64,000 nt of DNA from Corynebacterium sp. ES2730-CONJ (GCF_024834055.1 NZ_JANUXZ010000002.1:310001-374000); one strand, 5' to 3'. Positions 45,500-55,228 are shown, numbered from the stretch's first letter. Notes: generated from the sequence alone by a model not told the origin. Numbers and translations: made by a program.

Positions 45500-46831
45500 C
45501 TAGGCTCCTATTTCCTCATTGAGCGGCATCGCGTCGAGATCGACCGTAATGGATCGACCGGCTGGTGCGACCCCGAAAAGCTCCTGGAGGGCACTTTCGT
45601 AGGTGACGGCCCGAGATTCAGCCGCTAGTTGTTTCACGGCCACTGTGGGTTGGTGGAGCAATTTATCCACGACGCGCCGCATTGATCGCTCAACTTCGTG
45701 CAGCTCTTGGGCATCGAGCCCACTTGCTTTCGAGCGCAGCCTGGCCATCTCGGATTCAACAAGCTTCGCTCCGTGGCGCCTGAGAGCCGTCACCGCGGGA
45801 ACGACATCCTTGATCCGCTGCTCAGAGCAGTAGGCTTTGAGTTCCTCCGCAACAATCGCTTGAGCTTGGGCGTCGGAGGGAATAAATCCACGGTCGGATC
45901 GAATGGCGTGAAGGCGTTCGATATTGACCAATCTGGCTCCTCTTTCGGTCACCGCATCCTCGATATCACGAGGCAGGGAGAGATCGATAAGAAGCAGCTC
46001 TGATTGACGCTGGTCCATGGCAGGGATATCGGCAGCGGTAATGGTGAAGTTTTGGGCGCCCGTGGCTGAAACAGCAATATCAACTTTGCGCAAAGCTTGA
46101 GTACGCAGGCCGAAATCAATAACCTCAGCCTCTACCCCTGATTCGCGAGCATGCTCAGCTAATCGCTCCGCGCGCGATTGGGTGCGGTTGGAGATGATGA
46201 GCTTGTTAATGCCCAGTCTGCCAAGGTGCGTGGCGGCCAGGGAAGCCATGACACCCGCCCCTAAGACGAGCGCGGTTTTCCCTCGAAAATCCTCCGCCTG
46301 CAGATGCCCAAGAGATTGCTCAAAAGCAAAGGACACCATTGAGGCTCCAGCTGCATCAATTTCCGTCTCGGAGTGGACGCGCTTGCCCGTATGGAGCGAG
46401 GCCTGTACTAGGCCGTGCAATTTCGGGCCAACGCTCTCAGCAGCAATTGAGGCTTGGTAGGCGGAGCGGACTTGACCAATAATTTGCTGTTCCCCCAAGA
46501 CCATGGAGTCGAGGCCGGAGGTCACCACCATCATATGCTCGGCTGCGGCGTCATCGTAACGCACGTATAGAGAGGAACGCAGTTGGTCGAAATCGACCCC
46601 TGAATTGAGCTGGAGAACACTCACAATATCCGAGATTCCACCGTGAAAGGAGGAAGTAACGACGTAGACCTCAACTCGGTTACACGTAGAAATGATCATG
46701 GCCTCGGATATTGAGTCTCGAGCCAGAAGCTGGTGAGCCATGCGATCGCGGTGCTCGGGATCAAGACTTAATTTTTCCAGCAAAGAGACGGGCGCTGATT
46801 TGTGGGATAATCCCACAACGAGGACACTCAT
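45500..46831 (-). CDS. hemA: glutamyl-tRNA reductase
   Basis: First enzyme of the C5 heme pathway. The 443-residue product has [15 protein letters not shown] at the start, the catalytic Cys50 in STCNRVEVY, the [20 protein letters not shown] segment (about 108) and an NADPH-binding fold [17 protein letters not shown] (about 192). First gene of hemA-hemC-hemD-hemB. A DtxR-like dyad lies about 110 bases upstream. Confidence 0.97.
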   Translation of the reverse strand: MSVLVVGLSHKSAPVSLLEKLSLDPEHRDRMAHQLLARDSISEAMIISTCNRVEVYVVTSSFHGGISDIVSVLQLNSGVDFDQLRSSLYVRYDDAAAEHMMVVTSGLDSMVLGEQQIIGQVRSAYQASIAAESVGPKLHGLVQASLHTGKRVHSETEIDAAGASMVSFAFEQSLGHLQAEDFRGKTALVLGAGVMASLAATHLGRLGINKLIISNRTQSRAERLAEHARESGVEAEVIDFGLRTQALRKVDIAVSATGAQNFTITAADIPAMDQRQSELLLIDLSLPRDIEDAVTERGARLVNIERLHAIRSDRGFIPSDAQAQAIVAEELKAYCSEQRIKDVVPAVTALRRHGAKLVESEMARLRSKASGLDAQELHEVERSMRRVVDKLLHQPTVAVKQLAAESRAVTYESALQELFGVAPAGRSITVDLDAMPLNEEIGA

Positions 46832-46942
46832 CGCCTGTTATCCCTTCTCTGTTCTCCACGTTCGCTTTGGTGTGCATCGCGTAGCCATCCGCCAAAAGCA
46901 CGATAGATATCCAACTTTAGATGGATAATTCCTGCATATTTA

Positions 46943-46957
46943 AGGTTTATTTAACCT
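46943..46957. promoter_or_regulatory. DtxR-like dyad upstream of hemA
   Basis: AGGTTTATTTAACCT has the outer arms AGGTT/AACCT at the exact spacing of the DtxR 15-bp core AGGTTAGCCTAACCT (11 of 15 match). It lies between the glutaredoxin-like stop and hemA. Iron-dependent control is inferred. Confidence 0.4.
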
Positions 46958-46976
46958 TGTCATATCACGCACTTTT

Positions 46977-47213
46977 TTACAACAAAGCCTTGGCTAAGTC
47001 GCTATTGTCCACCTCCCAGCAACTAAATTCCTCATCGTCGATGACCACAACGGGCACCCGATCCGAGAACTCAGCACAAAGCTCGCGATCGGTTTCCACG
47101 TCAATGACCAATAATTCCAAACCAGCCGCCTGTACAACCGGACGTATTTGCTCCCGCACCCGCACACACGAGCCACACTGCTTGCGCACCATCAATTCGA
47201 CCTTCGATGCCAT
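46977..47213 (-). CDS. glutaredoxin-like thiol protein
   Basis: A 78-residue thioredoxin-fold protein with a redox pair CGSC (about 13-16, KQCGSCVRVREQI) and a cis-Pro segment RVPVVVIDDEEF (about 53-64), typical of the small DUF836/glutaredoxin-like family. It precedes hemA on the same strand by 145 bases. Its partner is unknown. Confidence 0.85.
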   Translation of the reverse strand: MASKVELMVRKQCGSCVRVREQIRPVVQAAGLELLVIDVETDRELCAEFSDRVPVVVIDDEEFSCWEVDNSDLAKALL

Positions 47214-47467
47214 AGATCCTCCCCATTTTTATGCCGCGCTGATGACCCCACGGAATCTTCTTTAAATACCTCCTAGCCTAATACTTTTAGGCTGAGGAAG
47301 AGCAGCTGGTTTGTGCTTCCTATGCGCTACACCCCACGGGCTGGTATCAATCAAACTATCAACTGGCTTAGTACAAGGGCTACGGCGGAATATACGTGTG
47401 TCTGGCATGATAGATAGTAGCGTTAATCAGCACCTCACCAAGCCCCAAAAGGTAGTGACTACCCGCA

Positions 47468-48556
47468 ATGAATTCCCCTCAACCTGCATCTCATTCAGGC
47501 GATGCCCCTTCACCCTCACACTCCGGAAACCCGCAGTGGCACCAGCGACCCGAAGATTTTCTGGCGAGCTGGAGCAGCACGCGCGGCAATATGCGGCGTT
47601 TTTTCGAAGAGCAAGCCTTCCCCCCTATCGACGATGAAGCCCAACGAACAGCTGGTGAAGCAGCGGCCGCTCTAGCAGCTAGCGAGCTCTTTGGACTAGA
47701 GCTCAGTGACTACGACTCTGGTTTAAAGTCCGTATCTGGAGCATTTGAGGCCGCGGGGCGAGGCAGAAAACAGCAACCGGACCCTACTCACCCGCCTACA
47801 GAGCGAGCGGCTGCCTTCTTCGATATCGACAACACCTTAATACAAGGGTCTTCGATGATTGTCTTTGCCATCGGTCTTTTCCGCAAGCGCTTTATTACAG
47901 TCGGGGATATCATTCCGATGGTGTGGAAGCAGATTAAATTCCGTGTAACCGGTCAAGAATCTGCGAAGGACGTCGCTATTGGCCGAGAACAGGCACTGGA
48001 GTTTATTGCAGGACGAGAGACCGCTGATCTAGTCGAGCTCTGCCGTGAGATCGTCGATTCCCATATGAGCGATCGAATGTGGCCAGGTACTAAGCAGCTA
48101 GCCGAAGAACATTTAGCTGCGGGCCACCAAGTGTGGCTCGTCTCGGCCACACCTGTCCAGCTGGGACAGATTCTCGCAGAACGCCTAGGGTTTACTGGAG
48201 CCTTAGGCACCGTTGCCGAGGTGGAGGATGGCAAGTTTACGGGTCGACTCGTCGGTGATATTCTTCACGGCCCCGGCAAACGCCATGCGGTGGCGGCATT
48301 GGCCACCTTAGAAGGGATCGATCTCAAACAGTGCACCGCATATTCTGATTCGGTTAACGATACTCCCATGTTGTCGATGGTGGGTACGGCGGTGGCTATT
48401 AATCCCGATCGCCAGCTTCGCAAGATTTCCAAAGCACATGGGTGGGAAATATATGATTATCGCAGTGTACGCAAGGCGGTGCGCACCTTTGGTGCTCCCG
48501 CTCTGATCACAGCCCTGTTTTCGTGGCGAACCTGGAAAGCTCGTCGTCGATCCTAG
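47468..48556 (+). CDS. HAD-family hydrolase, SerB-like (HAD-IB)
   Basis: A 362-residue phosphatase. The first 110 residues are Ser/Pro/Ala-rich and not part of the family fold; the HAD core begins at FFDIDNTLIQGSS (nucleophile Asp119, acid/base Asp121), with motif II in WLVSATP and motif III/IV in AYSDSVNDTPMLS. The core resembles mycobacterial SerB1-like proteins near hemA. Substrate (phosphoserine or a lipid phosphate) cannot be told. A helical/basic C-terminal end follows. Confidence 0.88.
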   Translation: MNSPQPASHSGDAPSPSHSGNPQWHQRPEDFLASWSSTRGNMRRFFEEQAFPPIDDEAQRTAGEAAAALAASELFGLELSDYDSGLKSVSGAFEAAGRGRKQQPDPTHPPTERAAAFFDIDNTLIQGSSMIVFAIGLFRKRFITVGDIIPMVWKQIKFRVTGQESAKDVAIGREQALEFIAGRETADLVELCREIVDSHMSDRMWPGTKQLAEEHLAAGHQVWLVSATPVQLGQILAERLGFTGALGTVAEVEDGKFTGRLVGDILHGPGKRHAVAALATLEGIDLKQCTAYSDSVNDTPMLSMVGTAVAINPDRQLRKISKAHGWEIYDYRSVRKAVRTFGAPALITALFSWRTWKARRRS

Positions 48557-48575
48557 CTGGTACGGTGACACAGAA

Positions 48576-48631
48576 AATCCCTGCCCATAAGATTTCACCA
48601 ATCGTTTCAGGTGATGCCTTGGGGCAGGGAT
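48576..48631. terminator. bidirectional terminator between HAD gene and ribosomal-type gene
   Basis: Outer stem AATCCCTGCCC with GGGCAGGGAT, plus an inner TCACC/GGTGA stem. It lies between two convergent genes. Confidence 0.75.
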
Positions 48632-48644
48632 CTTGACAGACGTT

Positions 48645-48746
48645 TTACTTACCGAGTTTTCTACGCTGCACTCGGGTACGACGGAGCAACTTGCGGTGCT
48701 TCTTCTTGGACATGCGCTTGCGGCGCTTCTTAATGACAGAACCCAT
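48645..48746 (-). CDS. 33-residue basic ribosomal protein (AURKAIP1/COX24-type, bS22 family)
   Basis: A very short gene with start ATG at 48746 and GAGGG 8 bases upstream. The product begins [19 protein letters not shown] and ends VQRRKLGK, with more than half of its residues Lys or Arg. This matches the tiny actinobacterial ribosome-associated protein found beside proC and a BldC-like gene. Short enough to be missed by gene callers. Confidence 0.92.
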
Positions 48747-49215
48747 ATCGGTTTCCCTCGCTTACTAGATGGATGTACGTACTTCCGACGTCAGTCTTGC
48801 TGGCTCATTGCACGGACTGAATGCTTCCCAGCAGTCCGAAGTGCACTTTCGCCCTGCGGTGTGAAAATCTCAACAAGATACCGCATCCCAGCCATAAAGA
48901 GTAACCGTGGCCACCCATGGAGATACGATGCCGCATCCGCGAGAAATTCTCGTGCAAAAGCCTTGCCTGACACGAATGGTGTCAATCATACCGAGCATCA
49001 GCCATGAACAAAAATTAAGAGGGCAGTTTCCGCCTTGGGCACTTGGGGTACTTGTTCGGTTATCACACTACCGCGCCAAAGATCGGAGCATGAATCAAAC
49101 AAGGGATGGAGCCACAGATCGAGCCACGCTTCAAACAAGGGATCGCTCTATAAATCGAACCTCAGGTCATATCTTGGCTGCTGCCGAGGGTCGGGCACTT
49201 ATCTAGGACGACGAA
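48747..49215. other. gene-free stretch before the excisionase-type gene
   Basis: About 470 bases with only scrambled short frames. It carries a direct repeat TCAAACAAGGGAT at 49095-49107 and 49131-49143, and looser ATCGA-containing repeats around it. The promoter for the 33-residue gene should lie near 48760-48860. Confidence 0.5.
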
Positions 49216-49255
49216 AATGGCGGTATACAGACTGCATGCGCAGACCTATACACCG
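49216..49255 (-). terminator. imperfect hairpin after the excisionase-type gene
   Basis: GGCGGTGTATAG pairs imperfectly with TGTATACCGCC, followed on the minus strand by ATTTTCGT. Confidence 0.45.
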
Positions 49256-49300
49256 CCGTCGGCGCCTTCACAGGCACTGGGTTCACTGAGATATCTGATA

Positions 49301-49492
49301 TTAACCTGCTTCGTAATACGAGGCATTCAGATATTCATTGACCGCTTTTTCGTGAACGCGGAAACTGCGTCCAACGCGAACCGCTGGCAGCTCACCGGAG
49401 TGAACAAGCCGGTAAACAGTCATTTTGGATACTCGCATGATTTCTGCGACTTCCGCGACTGTTAAAAAGGTTCCGTTTTCTTCTCTAGCCAT
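49301..49492 (-). CDS. excisionase-type helix-turn-helix DNA-binding protein (BldC-like)
   Basis: A 63-residue MerR-like winged-helix protein starting at the ATG at 49492 (AGG 7 bases upstream). LTVAEVAEIMRVSKMTVYRLVHSGELPAVRVGRSFRV covers almost the whole protein. In actinobacteria such genes next to proC encode BldC-type developmental or small DNA-binding regulators; no effector domain is present. The stop is followed by a candidate terminator. Confidence 0.93.
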   Translation of the reverse strand: MAREENGTFLTVAEVAEIMRVSKMTVYRLVHSGELPAVRVGRSFRVHEKAVNEYLNASYYEAG

Positions 49493-49702
49493 AGTTAACC
49501 TATACCCTTCAGCGGCGAGCGCGCTGCAGGCTTCCCCTCCTGCAGAACAAAACACGCACGTGCTTCTACGATTCTAGCGTGAACGGTGTGACTGTTGCGA
49601 ACAGAAGTTAAAAAAAGTACCCCTCGTTTTCATATCAACCTCGCTGAGCACGGTAAAGTCCGACAGCCGAGCCAGCTTGGATTGTCTGTGCAGGGGTATC
49701 TA

Positions 49703-50506
49703 TTACCCTAACTCCCCCGAACGCTTCGCACACGCGGCCGTTGCCCGGTAGACCATGCCTCGGAAACCAGACTCTTCAAATTCGCGAATCGCGGCCGTCG
49801 TGGCACCACCTGGGGAGGACACATTAGCGCGCAGATGTGCAGGATCTGCGCCCGTCTCACGCAACATGGCCGCCGCACCATCCAGGGCGGTAATACTCAA
49901 CTCTTGGGCAGCATCGCGGCTTAGACCTAAGGCCACTCCCGCGTCGATCATGGATTCAATCATGAGAAAGAAATAGGCCGGTGAGGATCCACTCATGGCG
50001 GTGACAGCGTCGATATCCTGTTCAAGCACTAAGCGCACTCGACCCGTCGCAGAAATGAGTTTTACCACCTCGTTTAGTTGCTCCTGCTCGACAAAGCGTC
50101 CCGGAGCCAAGGCAATCATGCCCTTGTTAACCAGCATCGGGGTATTAGGCATTGCGCGGACTACCGGCGCTCCGGCGGACAGAACCTCCTCGATAGCCGC
50201 GCAGCTGACCCCAGCCGCCATCGATACCACGGTGGTGGCGTCATTATTGGAGATCACATCAGAGATCTCGTCGGCAATATTCAGGAGCACTTTGGGTTTG
50301 ACGCACAAAAATGCGACATCTACCCCGTCGACGGCAGCGGCTGGTTCGTCAAACGGAACAATGCCGTATGTTTCAAGCAGAAAGGTTCCCCGCTCCTCCC
50401 GCCTATTCGATACGTGAATATCCTTGGGGTTCGTGCCACCCTCGATCAGCCCCGCAATAAGAGCTTCGCCTATTTTTCCGCCACCAACTACTGCTACAGA
50501 TGTCAT
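49703..50506 (-). CDS. proC: pyrroline-5-carboxylate reductase
   Basis: Last step of proline synthesis. The 267-residue protein has the NAD(P) motif VAVVGGGKIGEALIAGLI (about 4-21), VRAMPNTPMLVNKGMIALAPG (about 115) and the signature around DAVTAMSGSSPAYFFLMIESMIDAGV (about 164). Length normal. It lies between the excisionase-type gene and the membrane protein gene, the conserved actinobacterial order. Confidence 0.97.
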   Translation of the reverse strand: MTSVAVVGGGKIGEALIAGLIEGGTNPKDIHVSNRREERGTFLLETYGIVPFDEPAAAVDGVDVAFLCVKPKVLLNIADEISDVISNNDATTVVSMAAGVSCAAIEEVLSAGAPVVRAMPNTPMLVNKGMIALAPGRFVEQEQLNEVVKLISATGRVRLVLEQDIDAVTAMSGSSPAYFFLMIESMIDAGVALGLSRDAAQELSITALDGAAAMLRETGADPAHLRANVSSPGGATTAAIREFEESGFRGMVYRATAACAKRSGELG

Positions 50507-50545
50507 GGTTCTACCATGCCAAAAATTTGAAGCAAATGCACTTAA

Positions 50546-50577
50546 GAAAAACCCCGCCTCTTATCTCAGGCGGGGAT
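50546..50577 (-). terminator. terminator after the membrane protein gene
   Basis: CCCCGCCT/AGGCGGGG stem followed by TTTTTCTTAAG on the minus strand, a few bases after the stop at 50584. Confidence 0.92.
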
Positions 50578-50583
50578 GAAAAC

Positions 50584-51363
50584 TTAGAAGCCAACGACTA
50601 ATAACGGCCCAAAGGTAATGACCAGGCCAACCACGGCTGCCAGCGCCATGGAGAAGATATCGTGTGAGGTGCGCAGTATCTTCACCACCACTACCAGACC
50701 TGCGGTTGCGCCGAGCGCAAGTGCCCCGACAACGCTCTTGCTGAAATGACCCCACAGATATTCGAAACCTGCAAAGACGCTGAAGCCAATAATGCTTCCC
50801 ACAACGACCATGAGGATCACAGAGAGCACCGAGATAGAACGGGTCTCTTCCTCAACGGGAGCCGCTTCTTCTTCTTCAAAGACTGGGGTGGGCTGGCCTT
50901 CGACATCATAGCCAGTAGCCGGAGGCTTTTTCTCAGTGAGATCAGCAACCGCCACCTGCTTCTCCTGTGCCGGAAAATCAGAGGTGGTCAGGCGCACGGG
51001 TTCATCCTCGCGTACCACCGAGAGGACCACCGTTTCATCTGCGCTATCTGCCTCGTCCTCGGTGTTGACACTGGTATTAACGTTGTCAACAATAACCTCT
51101 GGCTCCGTCGACGTTGGAGTTGGGGTAACGTCCTCTGCGACTACCGTGACGGGGGTGTCTTCAGGATCAGGATCGAGGGGTTCCGATGAGTGTTTTGCTT
51201 CGGCGGGTTTTGCCTCCACCTTAGGGATGCTGCCGGTTAGTTCGGCGACAGAGACGCCGCCTTCGTCGAGGCTGCGGCGGCGGCGCCGGCGGGTGGGCTC
51301 GGCAGCCTCTTCCTTGCCGGCCCTGGCTAGGAGCTCAGCAACTGTAAGCTGTTTCTCACTCAT
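50584..51363 (-). CDS. actinobacterial membrane protein with repeated VAEL motifs
   Basis: A 259-residue protein with a long, disordered, acidic N-terminal part holding short motifs LTVAELLARAGKEE (about 6), VSVAELTGSIP (about 36) and VAVADLTEKK (about 137), then three membrane helices (about 180-201, 208-228, 235-257). The same design occurs in an uncharacterised protein near proC in mycobacteria. Function unknown. GTAGCATAATCCTAC, similar to the pilus dyads, lies 43 bases upstream. Confidence 0.75.
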   Translation of the reverse strand: MSEKQLTVAELLARAGKEEAAEPTRRRRRRSLDEGGVSVAELTGSIPKVEAKPAEAKHSSEPLDPDPEDTPVTVVAEDVTPTPTSTEPEVIVDNVNTSVNTEDEADSADETVVLSVVREDEPVRLTTSDFPAQEKQVAVADLTEKKPPATGYDVEGQPTPVFEEEEAAPVEEETRSISVLSVILMVVVGSIIGFSVFAGFEYLWGHFSKSVVGALALGATAGLVVVVKILRTSHDIFSMALAAVVGLVITFGPLLVVGF

Positions 51364-51575
51364 CTTTCATTACCTTCCCAAGTATTCTCGGCTCTAGGTA
51401 TCTGGGTAGCATAATCCTACAGCCATCTCTAGGTTATTCAACGCGTTATCATGAGCTTGTGCAAGTATAGCCCTAGTTGAGAAACTCTCAGAGGATTATA
51501 TATTCACAAGAATTTTATCAGCCATAGCCCACCCGTATCGCATATTTTCCCCCGATGCGTCTAGGATATGCGGGT

Positions 51576-52526
51576 GTGAACGAGCATACGCGGATTAATC
51601 TGGGCTTCCCCCGAACCAGTCCAGCCGGGCGAAGTATCCTCTCGGGGGCGGAATTAGCACCGGATTTTCCCCGTTTATGGTGGCAATTTACCGACCCTGA
51701 GGATCCCCTCCATATTCTTGACATTGACCTCACATGGCTCGAATCGCATTATCGCTGTGCCTTCGGGACCTCCCGCTGTCACGGAATCTTAAGCGATGCT
51801 CCATCCGTGGGCTGCTGCAATCACGGTGCCTTCCTCGCGGATGAGGATGATCGCGTAGCGCTTTTCGACGCTGTTTCTCAGATGCCTGCCCGCTACTGGC
51901 AATTGCGCCCTGACACCACCGATGATGTCATTGATGATGTTCATCATCGCCCCGAGCTTTTAGAGCCGTGGTTGGAGTGGGATGAATTAGAAAATGAGGA
52001 GGGCGAGAACGAGCCCGCTTTAAAAACAGCGATTATTGATGGAGCATGCATCTTTGCCAATCGTCCTGGGTGGGCCTCTGGGACTGGATGCGCCTTGCAC
52101 CAGTGGGCCAGTGCAACCGGTCGAGATCTCACTGTGGTGAAGCCAGAAGTGTGTTGGCAACTTCCCCTGCGCGGAATTGATGCTTACGAGCAGCGGAGTG
52201 ACGGGCAGGAAATTCTGCGCACCACCATTACTGAGTACACCAGGCGCGGATGGGGCAATGGTGGTGAGGATTTCGATTGGTATTGCACGACCGCACCTGG
52301 TTGCCATGAGAACGCCCAACCGCTGTGGCGTAGTTGCCGAGAAGAATTATTGGCTTTGCTTGGCACTGCCTGCTTCGATATTCTCGAAAATCATCTCATC
52401 ATGCGGGAAAATGCCCGCCTGGAGGCTGAGAAAACCATGTCACCAGAGCTGGTAGAAAGGCTTTTCTATACCCATCCCGCTACTCTTAGGGCTCGAAGCG
52501 ATAACCCACGCCTCTCACGGTCATAA
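51576..52526 (+). CDS. conserved Cys-rich protein of unknown function
   Basis: A 316-residue protein from a GTG at 51576 with AGGA 9 bases before it (an ATG at 51555 is possible). It has several conserved-looking cysteines: [48 protein letters not shown] and [15 protein letters not shown]. The pattern suggests a metal or Fe-S site resembling DUF3109/YkgJ-type zinc-cysteine proteins, but I am not certain of the family. Its last 41 bases overlap the regX3 end on the other strand. Confidence 0.7.
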   Translation: MNEHTRINLGFPRTSPAGRSILSGAELAPDFPRLWWQFTDPEDPLHILDIDLTWLESHYRCAFGTSRCHGILSDAPSVGCCNHGAFLADEDDRVALFDAVSQMPARYWQLRPDTTDDVIDDVHHRPELLEPWLEWDELENEEGENEPALKTAIIDGACIFANRPGWASGTGCALHQWASATGRDLTVVKPEVCWQLPLRGIDAYEQRSDGQEILRTTITEYTRRGWGNGGEDFDWYCTTAPGCHENAQPLWRSCREELLALLGTACFDILENHLIMRENARLEAEKTMSPELVERLFYTHPATLRARSDNPRLSRS

Positions 52527-53196
52527 GGTGAATTGGGTTGCTGGGATCCTTTTCTATCTTGCTTCGAAGCCGCTTGATATGGACGTCGAGAGTCTTAGTC
52601 GCTCCCGCATAGTCAGCGCCCCACACTCGCTCAATGAGCAAACCCCTGGTGAGAACGTTACCTGGATTGCACATAAAATATTCGAGAAGCTCGCATTCTT
52701 TGGGGGCTAAGGATTGTCTCAAGCCGTCCACTACAATAGAGCGGGTATCAGTATCGAGGATAAGCCTGCTCGTGCCACGCTCTACCTGATCACCACGATC
52801 TTCGCTGCGATCTATGCTGCGATCTACGCTGCGATCTGGACCGCGACGCAGCACTGCTTTAATGCGTGCTACTAATTCTTTGGCAGAAAAGGGTTTGGTA
52901 ACATAATCATCTGCCCCCACCTCGAAGCCGCGGATTTTATCCTCTTCGGAATCTTTTGCCGTCACCATTATGACGGGTACGGAACTCATTTCTCGCAATT
53001 CTTTACACACTGCCACCCCAGACATCCCGGGCAGCATGAGATCGAGAAGCACGATATCTATTGCTTGAGTATCACATTCCACCAACGCACTTGGACCATT
53101 GGCAGCGTGGATGACCTGATACCCCTCCTTTTCCAGGAGAAAAATCAAGGGGCTTGCTAAGGCCATTTCGTCCTCAACCAAAAGAACTGTAGTCAT
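52486..53196 (-). CDS. regX3: response regulator, RegX3-type (OmpR/PhoB family)
   Basis: A 236-residue regulator with a receiver domain (phospho-acceptor Asp in [12 protein letters not shown], about 52; Lys in YVTKPFS, about 102) and an OmpR-type winged helix (about 140-235). Between the domains lies a Asp/Arg/Ser repeat ([12 protein letters not shown]) encoded by 12-bp DNA repeats. The ATG overlaps the senX3 stop (TAATG). By the position beside gpmA it is the SenX3-RegX3 pair, linked in mycobacteria to phosphate. Confidence 0.92.
   Translation of the reverse strand: MTTVLLVEDEMALASPLIFLLEKEGYQVIHAANGPSALVECDTQAIDIVLLDLMLPGMSGVAVCKELREMSSVPVIMVTAKDSEEDKIRGFEVGADDYVTKPFSAKELVARIKAVLRRGPDRSVDRSIDRSEDRGDQVERGTSRLILDTDTRSIVVDGLRQSLAPKECELLEYFMCNPGNVLTRGLLIERVWGADYAGATKTLDVHIKRLRSKIEKDPSNPIHLMTVRGVGYRFEP
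52804..52838. repeat. 12-bp tandem repeat in the regX3 linker
   Basis: Three units of GCTGCGATCTAT/C start at 52804, 52816 and 52828, with a degenerate unit before them. In-frame, so copy-number change would alter linker length by four residues. Confidence 0.85.
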
Positions 53197-54218
53197 TATT
53201 GCTCACCGCCTCTACATTCACCTGGAGGAAAGCTCAAAATAAAGGTTGAACCCTTATTCTCTGCAGACTCCACACGTATCTGAGCGTGATGGATATGGGC
53301 AATATGCTTAACAATAGCCAGCCCCAGTCCCGTGCCACCCGTCGCCCTGGAACGGGCCACATCGACGCGAAAGAATCGTTCGAAAATACGCTCATGATAG
53401 CGTTGCGCAATCCCAATACCTTGATCGCGCACCACAATATCTATTCCCTCATTATTCGAGATGGTACTCACCCATACCGTGGAGCCAGCAGGGGAATAGT
53501 GGATAGCATTGGAGATGAGATTAGATAGCGCTGTGGCCAGAAGGCTGGCGTCACAGTAAAGTTTCAGCCCTGGTACAGTTTCGCTGTTGAGAGAGATGTG
53601 GGCATTATCGGCGGCCAATTGGTTGCGCATGAGGGCTAAGGAGATAATCTCATCGAGTGGCTCAAGCTGCATATTGTCTCCCGGACGTGCACTTTGAAGC
53701 TGGGAGAGAGCAATGAGTTCGGAGATCATCTCCCCGAGTCGGTGTGCCTCTGCGTAGAGCTGTTGGCTGAAATTTTCTGCCTGTTCCGGCTCGTCAAGGC
53801 TATGGCGTAGCGCCTCAGCTAATAAAGCAATACTGCCTACTGGGGTTTTCAATTCGTGGGTAATATTGGCTACCACATCGCGGCGGGCTGCTTCGAGTCG
53901 ATGATGTTTGGAATCATCGTAGGCGTATATCGCGGTAGCGTTCCCAAGGTCAGAGCGCTCAATATGGAGAATCTTTTCAGCTAGCTGAATGGTGGAACTC
54001 CCCTGTCGTCCTATACCCAGCGTATCCAACCCCAACTGACGCGCGAGGTTATTGGCAAAGATGAGGTGGTCATCGGAATCGATAATGAGCAGACCGATGG
54101 GGGCTCGCTCTAAGATATCGTGATCATTGGCCACCACACGCTGCGGTGGTGGATTGAAAAAAGCGCGGGCTAAGGCCATCAAGGCCACGCCCGCGCCGAA
54201 AGCAAGGAGGAGTTCCAT
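53196..54218 (-). CDS. senX3: sensor histidine kinase, SenX3-type
   Basis: A 340-residue kinase with one N-terminal membrane helix (about 1-20), a PAS-like domain (about 30-95), a HisKA region with NITHELKTPVGSIALLAEAL (His about 117) and an ATPase domain with NLISNAIHYS, DQGIGI and GTGLGLAIVKHIAHIH. Only one helix and no external loop, so it is unlikely to sense an outside ligand directly. 31 bases after gpmA. Confidence 0.92.
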   Translation of the reverse strand: MELLLAFGAGVALMALARAFFNPPPQRVVANDHDILERAPIGLLIIDSDDHLIFANNLARQLGLDTLGIGRQGSSTIQLAEKILHIERSDLGNATAIYAYDDSKHHRLEAARRDVVANITHELKTPVGSIALLAEALRHSLDEPEQAENFSQQLYAEAHRLGEMISELIALSQLQSARPGDNMQLEPLDEIISLALMRNQLAADNAHISLNSETVPGLKLYCDASLLATALSNLISNAIHYSPAGSTVWVSTISNNEGIDIVVRDQGIGIAQRYHERIFERFFRVDVARSRATGGTGLGLAIVKHIAHIHHAQIRVESAENKGSTFILSFPPGECRGGEQ

Positions 54219-54249
54219 GCCGTACTATCCTCGTGCTTTCAAGGGAGTA

Positions 54250-54996
54250 TTATTTGCCGCCCTGAGCAGCAACGGCAGCAGCACCAGCCGCAGCTGCCTC
54301 AGGATCGAGGTAGGTGCCGCCTGGGTTCAGCACGGTGCCTTCAGCATCAAGCTCGTAGACCAGTGGGATACCGGTTGGAATATTGAGACCAGCAATATCA
54401 TCATCGGAGATATGGTCGAGGTGCTTGACCAAGGCCCGCAGGGAGTTACCGTGCGCAGCAATGAGAACGGTTTCACCCTTCTTCACGCGAGGCAGAATCT
54501 CTTCCTCGAAATAAGGAACAAAGCGAGCAACAACGTCCTTGAGGCACTCGGTACGGGGCACTTCATCCAGGTGTGCGTAGCGAGGATCGTGTGCTTGGGA
54601 GAACTCGCTATTATCATCGAGTGCTGGTGGTGGGGTGTCGTAGGAGCGGCGCCACGCCATGAATTGCTCTTCGCCGTACTTTTCCTTGGTCTCAGCCTTA
54701 TTGAGGCCCTGCAGTGCACCGTAGTGGCGCTCGTTGAGGCGCCAATCGCGCACAACGGGGATCCACAGGCGGTCGCTGGCGTCGAGAGCAATTTGTGCGG
54801 TGCGAATAGCACGACGCTGCAAGGAGGTATACAGCACGTCGGGGAGGATATTCTGATCCTTCATGAGCTCGCCGCCGCGCTTTGCTTCGGCCTCGCCTTG
54901 AGGGGTCAAGTTGACATCAACCCAGCCCGTGAATTGGTTGGACGCATTCCACTCGCTCTGTCCGTGACGGAGGAGTACTAGTTTTCCATTAGCCAT
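54250..54996 (-). CDS. gpmA: 2,3-bisphosphoglycerate-dependent phosphoglycerate mutase
   Basis: Glycolytic mutase. From the ATG at 54996 the protein has 248 residues; catalytic signature [20 protein letters not shown] (His about 11), [16 protein letters not shown] (about 87) and the second His in [17 protein letters not shown] (about 183). Probably co-transcribed with senX3-regX3. Confidence 0.97.
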   Translation of the reverse strand: MANGKLVLLRHGQSEWNASNQFTGWVDVNLTPQGEAEAKRGGELMKDQNILPDVLYTSLQRRAIRTAQIALDASDRLWIPVVRDWRLNERHYGALQGLNKAETKEKYGEEQFMAWRRSYDTPPPALDDNSEFSQAHDPRYAHLDEVPRTECLKDVVARFVPYFEEEILPRVKKGETVLIAAHGNSLRALVKHLDHISDDDIAGLNIPTGIPLVYELDAEGTVLNPGGTYLDPEAAAAGAAAVAAQGGK

Positions 54997-55228
54997 AGCT
55001 CTTAGTGTGCCATTAAATGGGCGCAAAGTCAGCTCGAAAAACCAACATGTCGGGCAAATGTGGACTTTTTAACACTTTTACACGATCCCCTAGGAGGGTC
55101 CTGAGAGCAGCTCAGCAGAGGTCTCGTAGGTGCGGAAGAAGGAAGCTTGGTGTCCACATATTTCTCGTATGGCATAAGTGCTCTATGATCAAAAACCGCA
55201 ATCACAAACGGGTGAGAAAGGTTAGAAC

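Noticed and set aside
54127-54981. A 284-codon plus-strand frame opposite gpmA
   Set aside because: Antisense shadow of gpmA, which has full catalytic motifs and a ribosome site.
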